Source: JAWXBR01 sp034440235 (lineage in GTDB: Bacteria > Bacteroidota > Ignavibacteria > Kapaibacteriales > Kapaibacteriaceae). From it: a DNA stretch of 64,000 bases. Positions 35,238 to 43,795 of this stretch are shown here, piece by piece. Under the pieces are notes generated by a model, which saw only the letters and a list, made by a program, of their open reading frames with translations, was not told the DNA's origin and did not search any database. Both the position numbers and the translations under genes were made by a program. The stretch is taken from the NCBI GenBank assembly GCA_034440235.1, contig JAWXBR010000005.1, positions 62,001-126,000 on the forward strand, given 5' to 3'. Within the stretch, counting starts at the first letter, position 1. Each line of letters opens with the position of its first letter.

Positions 35238-38200
35238 TTAACGAATGAGACTCAACTTGCCGCTGACATCGTGCACAAGATCATCGTCAGTAGTTATTCG
35301 TACTACGCAGAGATAGACGCCAGTTCCGAGTATCGCGCCCTCGTTGTCAAACGCATTCCATGTGAGTTCTGCTGTCTGTCGATCTTCGATTCGCATCGGT
35401 TCGGTAAAGACAAGACGGCCTTGCATATCGAAAATCTTGAGTTCGGCATTGAATGGCTGACTCATGTTATGCGTGAATCGAATTGTCGTAGCTGATACGA
35501 ATGGATTGGGATAGTTGGTAATACCTTCTGTGACGACGCCAGCCGACGAATCCGCAATGCGAAATGTTGTTGTGGCTTCGGTGAAATTATTCAGAACGTC
35601 CCACGCACGAACACGCACAGTGTGATGTCCGGAAGGCAATCCAAAAATCTGTTTCTCTGCCGTGCCCGCCCTACTATTCTCGAGGGATGTACTGAACGTA
35701 GTTGTGAGGTTCTCAATAATTAAGCCTTCATCGAACGACGCTTCGAGTTCGTGTCCGATGCCAATGCCTGTTGTGTTAATACCTGTGGAATCCTTGAGGT
35801 CTACAATGAGAATCGGATTCGAACGAACGAGGCCACCTGAAATGAATTTTCTTGAATCCATAAACACGGCCATGTCTGGACCTATGTCGTCATTAAACTG
35901 CGCCTCCTCGACACCGTCGACAACAATTCTTTCGGTAGCGCCCATGGCAAAGCGCGTACTATCGCCAACAGCATATCCAAAGAGTGCTGCGTTCGACGAT
36001 GAAAAGCCAATGTCCTTCGGTACAACGAACGTAGCAGTAAAGCGACCGTTTTCAACTTTATAAGAGCCCCGACTGAGTGCAGCTCCACGGCGTCTGAAGT
36101 TGTTCACAGTTTTTTCTGCGTCAGTGTCAATCACCGACACATCGACCGTTGCATCATACAGAGATACGGTGGCTACACCGTTGAATGTATCATCAACATC
36201 CATCGTACCAAGCTTTGTGCATCTACCAGTTACGGTAACTGTTGACAATGCTTTGAGGTTGATCGTTGATGTATCGGTTATTGCGATGTCGTTCAACGTT
36301 TCAAAGACAACGTGTCTGTCTGGTACATGAAGTCGAATGGTTGGGTCACCCAGCAAAAAGAACTTCTCGTCATTGTTCCCAGTGAACTTCTGCTTCATAG
36401 CGAACATTGCATCACCAAGTCGAGGGAAGCGACCATCGGCTTCGCGTGTGAACAGGTCTAGAAAAAATTGCTTTGTTATCTGGGCATTGGATGCTGCAAA
36501 CACGACGCGAGTGGCAGAGAAAACTCCAATGGCACCATTTTCTGGAAGTAACAAAAGATCCTCGGCACCCGACTGAGTCTCAGTCATGTCAAACCGTGCA
36601 AAGTCGCATGTGGCAGCAGTAAGAAAGAACGGTTTAGTACTGTTCGTCATCGACGAAGGTGTGGTCTCACGTGCGAAGACGATCTCATGTGCCCAAACAC
36701 GTGGATTGCCGTGTCCGATCCAATTCAGAATGAGCGTACCCGACGTATTCACTGTCGAGAGTAGTTCATCAGTTACAGAAGGTTTCCGTCTGCCGCGCGC
36801 CACGTTTTCGGTTGGGTACTCCACCATGTAGAGTTTTTTGGACTGAAATTCACGCGGCACGTAATTCTCGGCGAGTTCTTCGCTCTGATTCAGGTGGAGA
36901 TCGCGGTCAGACTTGCTGTCACTTGTTGGACCATCATCTGCGACAAGCGTAACCCGTGTGCGCCAGTCGTCTGTTGATGTTTCGCTTTCATAGCGACGAA
37001 TTTTTTCTATCATTACATAGCCGACTTCATCAGATGTAATCGGCATACGTCCTATAGCTAAATCGATGCGCAGGTCGTTACCAACGGCACGCACGAAGTA
37101 GTCATCGGTGGTATACGTGTACAGGCCATACGCTGCGTTATACGGATCTAACGATTCGTAAGGAGGAATGAAGCTAGTCTGACTTGTTGAAATGTTCTTG
37201 TAGTCGAAATGTCCGTCGCCCCATAACAAAACATAACGCGGCTTCTGTGACCACGTGCTGAGGGCATTGGAGAAGAAGTCGCGCATTGCTGTTGGGTCGA
37301 GTGCACCGTAGCTGAATTCGTTCGCTATTTCTTCGGTTGTTACGACCGACACCGTTAGGTCACCCTTTGAATTTCTATACGCAGCGTATGCTTTCGCCGA
37401 CTGCAGCATCGAGGGATGTGTTACGACAATGACATCGGTATTCGCAGGTGTTGCACGCAGATTCGCAAAAGGAATTTTTTCTAGCGACGCTGTGCGAATG
37501 TTGCTCGAGAGGAAGTATTGGCGCGGAGAAGCACTATCGAGAATCTCGCGTGCTGCAAACATGCCACCAGTGTTCGCTGCGTTTTCGAGGAGCTGCGGAC
37601 GTGCCTTGTTTGTAATGTCAAAACCGTATATCTCGCCGCTAAAGCCATAGACATCGTATTGAAGTGCTCCCCGTACATCTGCATCCGTCCAGAATTCAAA
37701 CTCTCCGTCAGATGCAGAAAGCGCACGAGGATAATGAATCTCGAACCAGTCTAGAAGTCCGTTTGCGTTCAAATCGACGCTCTCGTACTGCAGTCGCAAT
37801 GCACTTCGTCCGTCAGACGGCAGACGCGTTGCGTCGATTACAGCCGACATCGTGTCATCATACGCATCCATGTACTCGGGTACAGAGGCTATGTTTTTCT
37901 GTGCAAAGACCGACCCGTTTTCCGAGATCGTATATACACCCGTCTGACCACTTCGATGGGCAAGAGCGAATCGATAAAGAACCGTTCCGCTTTGCACAAA
38001 ACCGGGCAGCACCGTTGTAACGGACATCGACCCCTTGTTCTCGATACTGCGTCCGTACCAACGTCGGCCGGACCCAGAGCTGTACGGACTGGCCACTTCT
38101 TCTTCTAAAAAAACCCGTCCGGTAACGCGCGACGGCTTCTGCGGCGGCTCTGCAACGGGCGCCGCACGCATTTGTGCACGTCGCCCATCAGCCCCGCCCC

Positions 38201-39125
38201 ACGTAAGCAGATAGCCTGCTTTCGTAGCGTAGTGATTGATGAAATGCGATACGCGTTTCCCGTTCCAACGAAATCCACCGGGCGCCGATGCGTAGAACAT
38301 CACGTCCTGAATCGATCCATCTCCGTTTGTATGAACGATGATGTCCTGTTCTGCTAATGTATTCGCAAGTGCCGAGTCTACATGTTCAGGTAGTTCTGTA
38401 CCACCACGCCCGAACACACGCATCGAACGTGCTGCGGCTGCATCTGTCGGAATTGAATGTTTGCGAAGTTCGTCTGCTGAAATCCTGTATATCCCCTGCT
38501 TCTCAACGCTGATGCGATATACATGTGTGAATGACTCAGCACCTGACTGAACCGCTTCGTAATCTTTATTATTAAGACGTTCCGCTGTGCGCTTCAACGG
38601 ACTCAGCGCTAGTGCTACTTCAGCTTGTCGCACGTACTTCGTTACACCATTACGCGTCTCGGCCACTACGATATTTACTTCGGCCACATGTCGGTCGCGA
38701 GCAATACCGGCATAATGAACGCTCAAGGGTTCGGTAAGGGGCTCCGGCATGATGCCGGAGAAGGACAAAGCCTCCGCAATAGGTGCGAGGTGATACTGTC
38801 GTTCGTTCGTCGTGACATGTGATCTCGTTACCTCGAAGCCTGTCGCTGAAGGAACGTCAATGTCAAAACGTAACACCCACTGCACAATGCTTCCGTCGAT
38901 GTTCTGATGTTGTCTGCCACCAACAAACTCTGGTGTTATGACGGTTCGACCATTAACGACGTTCGTGTCCCACTTGATGACAGGGGTGTACGTAAACGCG
39001 TACGACGTAGGCGTTGACGTTTGAACGCGCACGCCCTGCGGCACACCAGCATGAGCCACACTAGTAGCAAGCATTAGGCATACGACGCAAGCGAAAATCG
39101 TCTGAACTCGTGTCATAATGGACAT
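35238..39125 (-). CDS. porU: PorU-like type IX secretion C-terminal signal peptidase (gingipain family C25)
   Basis: 1295 residues. A signal peptide (to about residue 26) is followed by beta-rich N-terminal domains and a C25 peptidase domain with the catalytic His in LILNWIGHGNPRVWAHEIVF and the catalytic Cys in FFLTAATCDFARFDMTE. The C-terminus carries its own sorting-type domain (NYPNPFVSATTIRF to VYLCVVRITTDD), as in Porphyromonas PorU, where it is retained. PorU removes the C-terminal domain of T9SS cargo and can attach anionic LPS. Upstream of porV in one operon and preceded by a terminator that separates it from the AhpD-like genes. Confidence 0.93.
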   Translation of the reverse strand: MSIMTRVQTIFACVVCLMLATSVAHAGVPQGVRVQTSTPTSYAFTYTPVIKWDTNVVNGRTVITPEFVGGRQHQNIDGSIVQWVLRFDIDVPSATGFEVTRSHVTTNERQYHLAPIAEALSFSGIMPEPLTEPLSVHYAGIARDRHVAEVNIVVAETRNGVTKYVRQAEVALALSPLKRTAERLNNKDYEAVQSGAESFTHVYRISVEKQGIYRISADELRKHSIPTDAAAARSMRVFGRGGTELPEHVDSALANTLAEQDIIVHTNGDGSIQDVMFYASAPGGFRWNGKRVSHFINHYATKAGYLLTWGGADGRRAQMRAAPVAEPPQKPSRVTGRVFLEEEVASPYSSGSGRRWYGRSIENKGSMSVTTVLPGFVQSGTVLYRFALAHRSGQTGVYTISENGSVFAQKNIASVPEYMDAYDDTMSAVIDATRLPSDGRSALRLQYESVDLNANGLLDWFEIHYPRALSASDGEFEFWTDADVRGALQYDVYGFSGEIYGFDITNKARPQLLENAANTGGMFAAREILDSASPRQYFLSSNIRTASLEKIPFANLRATPANTDVIVVTHPSMLQSAKAYAAYRNSKGDLTVSVVTTEEIANEFSYGALDPTAMRDFFSNALSTWSQKPRYVLLWGDGHFDYKNISTSQTSFIPPYESLDPYNAAYGLYTYTTDDYFVRAVGNDLRIDLAIGRMPITSDEVGYVMIEKIRRYESETSTDDWRTRVTLVADDGPTSDSKSDRDLHLNQSEELAENYVPREFQSKKLYMVEYPTENVARGRRKPSVTDELLSTVNTSGTLILNWIGHGNPRVWAHEIVFARETTPSSMTNSTKPFFLTAATCDFARFDMTETQSGAEDLLLLPENGAIGVFSATRVVFAASNAQITKQFFLDLFTREADGRFPRLGDAMFAMKQKFTGNNDEKFFLLGDPTIRLHVPDRHVVFETLNDIAITDTSTINLKALSTVTVTGRCTKLGTMDVDDTFNGVATVSLYDATVDVSVIDTDAEKTVNNFRRRGAALSRGSYKVENGRFTATFVVPKDIGFSSSNAALFGYAVGDSTRFAMGATERIVVDGVEEAQFNDDIGPDMAVFMDSRKFISGGLVRSNPILIVDLKDSTGINTTGIGIGHELEASFDEGLIIENLTTTFSTSLENSRAGTAEKQIFGLPSGHHTVRVRAWDVLNNFTEATTTFRIADSSAGVVTEGITNYPNPFVSATTIRFTHNMSQPFNAELKIFDMQGRLVFTEPMRIEDRQTAELTWNAFDNEGAILGTGVYLCVVRITTDDDLVHDVSGKLSLIR

Positions 39126-39140
39126 CTAGATAATGAGCCT

Positions 39141-39168
39141 AAAAAACACCCCATCTACAGAAGGTGTT
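39141..39168 (-). terminator. Terminator between the AhpD-like genes and porU
   Basis: On the minus strand a six-base stem AACACC/GGTGTT (39163-39168 with 39145-39150) is followed by a run of six T (A at 39141-39146). It is about 100 bases downstream of the last AhpD-like gene and ends 16 bases before the porU start. Confidence 0.55.
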
Positions 39169-39269
39169 AGAGACGCAGAAATTGAAAGGTATTGTAAGCC
39201 CCTTATCCCTTGTTTTACCATAGGCTTAGAAGGTGTAGGAGGCAGTCGTGTATGACAGAATGACAACCC

Positions 39270-39836
39270 TCATTCCGATCCCGTAGAAAATACTTGTTTG
39301 TATCCCGTTAGGTAGCCTTCAGCAGCACGCGTCTTGCCAATCGAATCATAGATACTAAGATCGTCCGGTGCCCATGTGGCAAGTCCGTCTACGTATCTAT
39401 TAAACATGCAAAACGACGCGCCAATCAACAATGCATCATGTATTTCAGCATCGGTTGCGCCTTCGTTTCGGGCACGGGCAATGTCTTCATCTGTAACGTT
39501 CAAGCCCCCTTCCCGCACCTTATCACCAATGTTCATCAGCGCTTTGAGTTTTTCTGTGATGGGGGCTGTTGAGGGGTCTTGCAGAACCGCATGCACTACG
39601 CTGTAATCGCCACCCATCTGGTGTGCTGCAATTGCGGTGTGTATCGTAGCGCAATACTTGCATTTGTTACCATTCGACACATACGCAGCAAGCATTTCGC
39701 GTTCGCCCGGTGTTAGCGTCCCTTCGTCATGCAGCAAGGCATTTGCCAACTCATTCATCGGACGTGTCTGCTCGGGGTGCGACATCATTAAACCGCGAAT
39801 GCCCGGTGCACCTTCAGGTACGTTAATGTGAGCCAT
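39270..39836 (-). CDS. AhpD-like carboxymuconolactone-decarboxylase family peroxidase (copy 1)
   Basis: 188 residues. The AhpD signature is clear: AYVSNGNKCKYCATIHTAIA, with the redox CxxC (CKYC) and the His three residues later. After it come helices typical of the AhpD/CMD fold and a C-terminal CMFNRYVDGLATWAPDD motif. Proteins of this size and layout are called uncharacterised peroxidase-related enzymes; they reduce peroxides through the CxxC pair or help disulfide exchange. It is the last of three tandem paralogues on this strand and overlaps copy 2 by a TAATG junction (39836). The physiological substrate is unknown. Confidence 0.85.
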   Translation of the reverse strand: MAHINVPEGAPGIRGLMMSHPEQTRPMNELANALLHDEGTLTPGEREMLAAYVSNGNKCKYCATIHTAIAAHQMGGDYSVVHAVLQDPSTAPITEKLKALMNIGDKVREGGLNVTDEDIARARNEGATDAEIHDALLIGASFCMFNRYVDGLATWAPDDLSIYDSIGKTRAAEGYLTGYKQVFSTGSE

Positions 39837-40381
39837 TACTTTGTTAGTCCTTTGCGCTCGTATCCGTTTGTTGTTAGGCGCTCTGCAAGCGTCTCGTAAT
39901 ACGAATCGGTTGCTGGATAGTCTGAGGCAAGTCCGTCTACATAGCGGTTGTAAAAGCAGAACAACGCTGCTGTTAATACCGTGTCGTGTATGTCGAGGTC
40001 CGAAGCACCCGCTTTGCGCGCATGAGCAATTGCTTGCTCGTCGACTTCTCGTGCATCACCCTGAACAAGTGCTGCAATGGTTAACAGCGCATGCATGCGT
40101 TCGCTCACCGGAGCTGAGGTATGATCGCTCATAACCTTTTGTACTACATCCATACCGCCAACGTAGCGGGCAGCAGTGTAAGCATGTGCGTTTGTGCAGA
40201 ACTTGCATGCGTTGCGCGACGAGACTAGGGTTGCGATGAGCTCGCGTTCGCCTTCGGTGAGCGAGGACGGACCTCGCAATAGTGCCTGCGTTAGGTCTCG
40301 CACGTGTTCGCTCGAATCGAGTCGTTCTTCGAGAAGACCTGTGATGCCCGGGAAAGGCGACGAAACGTTAATGTGCGGCAT
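39836..40381 (-). CDS. AhpD-like peroxidase-related protein (copy 2)
   Basis: 181 residues from the ATG at 40381; a start at 40399 would add six residues. Same plan as its neighbours: PGITGLLEERLDSSEHVRD near the N-terminus, TLVSSRNACKFCTNAHAYTA with the redox CxxC, and CFYNRYVDGLASDYPATDSY at the end. It differs from copies 1 and 3 at many positions, so the duplications are old. The stop overlaps the start of copy 1. Confidence 0.85.
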   Translation of the reverse strand: MPHINVSSPFPGITGLLEERLDSSEHVRDLTQALLRGPSSLTEGERELIATLVSSRNACKFCTNAHAYTAARYVGGMDVVQKVMSDHTSAPVSERMHALLTIAALVQGDAREVDEQAIAHARKAGASDLDIHDTVLTAALFCFYNRYVDGLASDYPATDSYYETLAERLTTNGYERKGLTK

Positions 40382-40419
40382 GTCAGTTTTGCCTTGCAAT
40401 GTCGCGTGCGTGTGGCATA

Positions 40420-40956
40420 TCAGTCTCGGACATATCCACGCTCAGCCATCAGCGCACCCATAGGCACGTACACATCTGGGTCGGTTGGGGTAAGTGCACG
40501 CAATCCATCGACGTACCTGTTAAACATGCAGAACGCAGCAGTGATAAGCACCGCGTCGTGGATGTCACGGTCTTCAGCCCCCTCGGCGCGAGCGGCCGCA
40601 ACGTCCTCGTCAGTCACGATCCGCCCACCGCGCCGCACCTTCTCTGCAATGGCAAGAAGACGCTGCATTTTTGGTGAGAGGCGTGTATGATTGCCGTTGT
40701 ACACAACATCGTCGACGATGTCTTTGTCGGCACCGAAGTGATGTCGGGCAGCGGCTGCGTGACTCATCGTGCAGAACGTGCATGCATTGCCGTGCGAAAC
40801 AAACGCTGCTATGAGCTCGCGCTCCCCTTTTGTAAGGGGGCTCTCTCCGTGCAAGAGCACGTGAGCAAGGCGCGTAAGAGGTCCGCCCGTTTCCGGACGA
40901 AACGTAAACAAACTGCGAATGCCCGGAATTGTCGGATCTACTGTGATGTGCGCCAT
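40420..40956 (-). CDS. AhpD-like peroxidase-related protein (copy 3)
   Basis: 178 residues from the ATG at 40956; an earlier start at 40992 would add 12 residues. It shows PGIRSLFTFRPETGGPLTRL, AFVSHGNACTFCTMSHAAAA with CxxC and the following His, and CMFNRYVDGLRALTPTDPD. It is 38 bases upstream of copy 2 and is the first gene of the three-gene unit. No oxyR-type or perR-type regulator lies nearby, so control of the set is unknown. Confidence 0.85.
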   Translation of the reverse strand: MAHITVDPTIPGIRSLFTFRPETGGPLTRLAHVLLHGESPLTKGERELIAAFVSHGNACTFCTMSHAAAARHHFGADKDIVDDVVYNGNHTRLSPKMQRLLAIAEKVRRGGRIVTDEDVAAARAEGAEDRDIHDAVLITAAFCMFNRYVDGLRALTPTDPDVYVPMGALMAERGYVRD

Positions 40957-40999
40957 TGGTCGATTATCCCCTTCGACTATCGTACAGTACAAATCGGAT

Positions 41000-41042
41000 A
41001 AAAAAATGCCTCGCCATCAGGGGGGAATGAGACGGCAAGGCA
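41000..41042 (-). terminator. Terminator downstream of tRNA-Gly
   Basis: On the minus strand a nine-base stem (TGCCTTGCC / GGCGAGGCA, one G-T pair) with an 18-base loop containing six C is followed by seven T. It ends the lipB-tRNA-Gly transcript just before the AhpD-like genes. Confidence 0.85.
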
Positions 41043-41077
41043 TGCAGCATAAAGAGGAAGTGACGACTCACGTCGTC

Positions 41078-41151
<74 letters not shown>

Positions 41152-41187
41152 ATCAAAGAACGTACAAATGTACACGCGGGGGGTGTC

Positions 41188-41871
41188 CTAGGCAATCTCA
41201 ATCTTGTTAATACTGGTTAAGACGCTGAAATTTATACGGATAGAGTTTTCCACAGACTTCTCAACGGCTTCAAATAAGGGTTTTACTGCCGTTTCTAAGG
41301 CTATGGATGTTACTGCCCGGTCTGAAATGCCACATGGAACGATTAGACCGAAATCGCTTAAGTCGTTGAAAACATTAAGTGCAAAGCCATGATAGATAAC
41401 CCATTTCCTACAGTGAATGCCAATGGCGCAGATCTTACGGGTTTCCTCAACCCAGACCCCTGTAAGCCCCTTAACCGTGGATGATTGTATACCGAAGTGG
41501 GAAACGGTGTCGACAATCGAAGCCTCGAGCGTGCGCAAGAACCAGTGCAAATCGGGTTTTAGCGAATTGAGGTTGAAAATCGGGTACCCGACAAGCTGAC
41601 CTGGGTTGTGCACCGTGACGTCGCCACCACGGTCGATATCGATAACCTCTATGTGTTTTTGATGAAGAAGATCGGCTGCAGCAAGAACATTGTCGTTTGT
41701 GCCGTTCTTCCCTATCGTTATAACGGTTGGATGCTGACACAGCACAAGTGTGTTTGGTGCATCGCCACGTTCAACGCGAAACGCCAGCTCACGCTGGCGT
41801 TCCCATGCTTCTCTAAAAGGTATCAGACCCCATCGTTCTGTTACGATTATCGATCGTCCTTGATCACTCAT
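41188..41871 (-). CDS. lipB: Octanoyl-[acyl-carrier-protein]:protein transferase LipB
   Basis: 227 residues. LipB features: LVLCQHPTVITIGKNG, RGGDVTVHNPGQLVGYPIF (substrate pocket), the catalytic lysine in RKICAIGIHCRKWVIYHGFA, and the catalytic cysteine in LIVPCGISDRAVTSI. It moves octanoate from ACP to lipoyl domains, the first step of lipoate synthesis used by the 2-oxoacid dehydrogenases. It lies 27 bases downstream of lpdA. LipA is not in the window. Confidence 0.95.
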   Translation of the reverse strand: MSDQGRSIIVTERWGLIPFREAWERQRELAFRVERGDAPNTLVLCQHPTVITIGKNGTNDNVLAAADLLHQKHIEVIDIDRGGDVTVHNPGQLVGYPIFNLNSLKPDLHWFLRTLEASIVDTVSHFGIQSSTVKGLTGVWVEETRKICAIGIHCRKWVIYHGFALNVFNDLSDFGLIVPCGISDRAVTSIALETAVKPLFEAVEKSVENSIRINFSVLTSINKIEIA

Positions 41872-41898
41872 CGTTTTGTTCGTTGCGCATCAGACGCA

Positions 41899-43302
41899 TT
41901 AGATGTTCACTGCTTCACCAAGCGCAACTGCAGCTGCTTCCATTACAGCTTCGCTGAGTGTTGGGTGTGCGTGAATAGTTTTTGCAATTGATAAAGCAGT
42001 CGCACCGTGTCCCATTGCGATACCAAGTTCAGCAGTAAGCTCTGTTACATCCTGACCTATCATGTGTGCACCAAGGAGTTCGCCATACTTCGCATCAAAG
42101 ACAAGCTTTACAAATCCACCTGGCTTACCAATGCCGTGAGCCTTGCCATTTGCAAGAAATGGGAACTTGCCAATCTTTACCTCGTGGCCTTCTTCTTTTG
42201 CTTTCGCTTCTGTTAGACCAATGCTTGCGACCTGCGGCTGACAGTACGTACATCCGGGAATGGTCTTATAGTTCACGCCATCGGTGTCGTGTCCCGCAAT
42301 GTGTTCTGCAGCAACCAAGCCCTCGGCAGATGCCTTGTGCGCTAGCCACGGAGCACCTGCGATATCACCGATTGCGTACACATTCGGAATGCTCGTCTGA
42401 CAGAACTTGTTGATTTTGATCATGCCGCGTTCCACAGCAATGCCAGCTTCTTCGACGCCTGTGTTTTCGATATTGCCTTGGACCCCGATTGCATTAAGTG
42501 CGAGATCTGCAGTGAGTGTTTCTTTCGTTCCGTCTTTCTTTTCGACAACAATTTCTACGCCTTTACCTTTTTTCTTCGCGCTGAGCACCTTGCATTCCGT
42601 CATGATGTTCATGCCATCTTTTTCTAACGTCCTGCGAAGCTCTTTCGAAATATCTACGTCCTCGACCGGAAGAATGCGGTCCTGCATCTCTATCACAGTG
42701 ACCTTGGTTCCGTAGGCATTATAGAAGTATGCAAACTCGATCCCGATTGCACCGGCGCCCATGATAATCATGGTCTTCGGAATCTTCTGCTGAAGCATTG
42801 CTTCGGTTGACGTTAGAATAAACTCGCGGTCGACATCGATGCCAGGAATCTGACGTGGACGTGCTCCCGTTGCAATGATGATGTTCTTAGCAGTGATGGT
42901 GTCCGTAACAATCCCCTTTTCGTCCTTCACTTCAATAGTCGTTGAGTTCTTCAGCATGCCCCATCCTTTAACGAGAGACACCTTGTATTTCTTGAAGAGG
43001 AACTGCACGCCGTTGCTCATCTTGTCGGCTACACCACGTGAGCGGGCAATGACCTTAGGGAAATCGACCTCGATACCCTTTATGCCAAACCCATAATCAT
43101 CGGCATGATTAAGAAAGTTCATGTACTCGGCATTTTTAAGCAGGGCTTTCGAAGGAATACACCCCCAGTTCAAACACACGCCACCAAGGCGATCGCGTTC
43201 GATACATGCTGTCTTGAGACCTAGTTGGGAAGCGCGAATGGCGGCAACATATCCGCCAGGACCTGAGCCGATTACGACAACGTCGAACGTGTGTTGATTC
43301 AT
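41899..43302 (-). CDS. lpdA: Dihydrolipoamide dehydrogenase (E3)
   Basis: 467 residues, standard length. An N-terminal FAD site (VVIGSGPGGYVAAIRASQLG), the redox disulfide in GGVCLNWGCIPSKALLK, an NAD site (MIIMGAGAIGIEFAYFYNAYG), and the C-terminal dimer domain with the HAHPTLSEAV catalytic His-Glu pair. It reoxidises dihydrolipoyl groups of E2 and the glycine cleavage system. Next to lipB, which fits joint lipoate metabolism. Confidence 0.96.
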   Translation of the reverse strand: MNQHTFDVVVIGSGPGGYVAAIRASQLGLKTACIERDRLGGVCLNWGCIPSKALLKNAEYMNFLNHADDYGFGIKGIEVDFPKVIARSRGVADKMSNGVQFLFKKYKVSLVKGWGMLKNSTTIEVKDEKGIVTDTITAKNIIIATGARPRQIPGIDVDREFILTSTEAMLQQKIPKTMIIMGAGAIGIEFAYFYNAYGTKVTVIEMQDRILPVEDVDISKELRRTLEKDGMNIMTECKVLSAKKKGKGVEIVVEKKDGTKETLTADLALNAIGVQGNIENTGVEEAGIAVERGMIKINKFCQTSIPNVYAIGDIAGAPWLAHKASAEGLVAAEHIAGHDTDGVNYKTIPGCTYCQPQVASIGLTEAKAKEEGHEVKIGKFPFLANGKAHGIGKPGGFVKLVFDAKYGELLGAHMIGQDVTELTAELGIAMGHGATALSIAKTIHAHPTLSEAVMEAAAVALGEAVNI

Positions 43303-43375
43303 GTTTTTTTCGATTTAGTAGGGCTACAAAGATAGGAGTAACATTCAGAAGAATCGACGCTTGTTTCTGTTGCAA
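43303..43375. promoter_or_regulatory. Divergent region upstream of lpdA and a small membrane gene
   Basis: 73 bases between the leftward lpdA start and the first in-frame ATG of the rightward small membrane gene. No clear promoter or operator is visible. Confidence 0.35.
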
Positions 43376-43653
43376 ATGCGTGCAGGAGTAATTGCAATCC
43401 TATTAGGTACCGTAGTCAACTGGTGCCTATCTGGCCTACGCAGACAGGCGGACCAGTCGCCGTAGGTCGTGGTGCAATGTGGGGAGTGACGATGTCGATA
43501 GTCATGACCGTCGTGTACGAAATTTCAATGTGCATGTGGTTCAATTACAGCAACACTACAATGGCAGCAGTGAATATCGGATGGGATGCACTCGCTTGGG
43601 GCATCACCGGTGCAGTTATGGCAGTTATCTACAGTAAGCTCTACAAAGCTTAA
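43376..43653 (+). pseudogene. Small membrane protein, probably interrupted by a -1 frameshift
   Basis: From the ATG at 43376 one frame encodes a hydrophobic start (MRAGVIAILLGTVVNW) and then stops 14 codons later. From the GTG at 43423 the -1 frame runs 76 codons to a stop at 43653 and encodes two more membrane segments (VTMSIVMTVVYEISM and LAWGITGAVMAVIYSKLYKA). Adding one G in the AACTGGTGCC region would join them into a single protein of about 92 residues, reading NWVPIWPTQTGGPV across the join. Alternatively the 76-residue form starts at GTG 43423 or ATG 43477 and is complete. No strong ribosome site helps choose. Family not recognised. Confidence 0.5.
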
Positions 43654-43724
43654 CGCGAATCCGAATACTGCGGTATTCCGATGTCACGATGCGACGACTC
43701 ACGCGGGGGATGAGTCCTAATGCT

Positions 43725-43763
43725 AAAAAGGCTGTCGAGCGTAAGCTTAACGGCCTTTGTTAT
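43725..43763. terminator. Bidirectional terminator between the small membrane gene and the beta-propeller gene
   Basis: A nine-base stem (AAAGGCTGT, 43727-43735, against ACGGCCTTT, 43750-43758, one G-T pair) with A-rich and T-rich flanks sits between convergent genes. Confidence 0.65.
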
Positions 43764-43795
43764 TTAGGTGGTCCGGTGCTACCGTTCATACCGAC

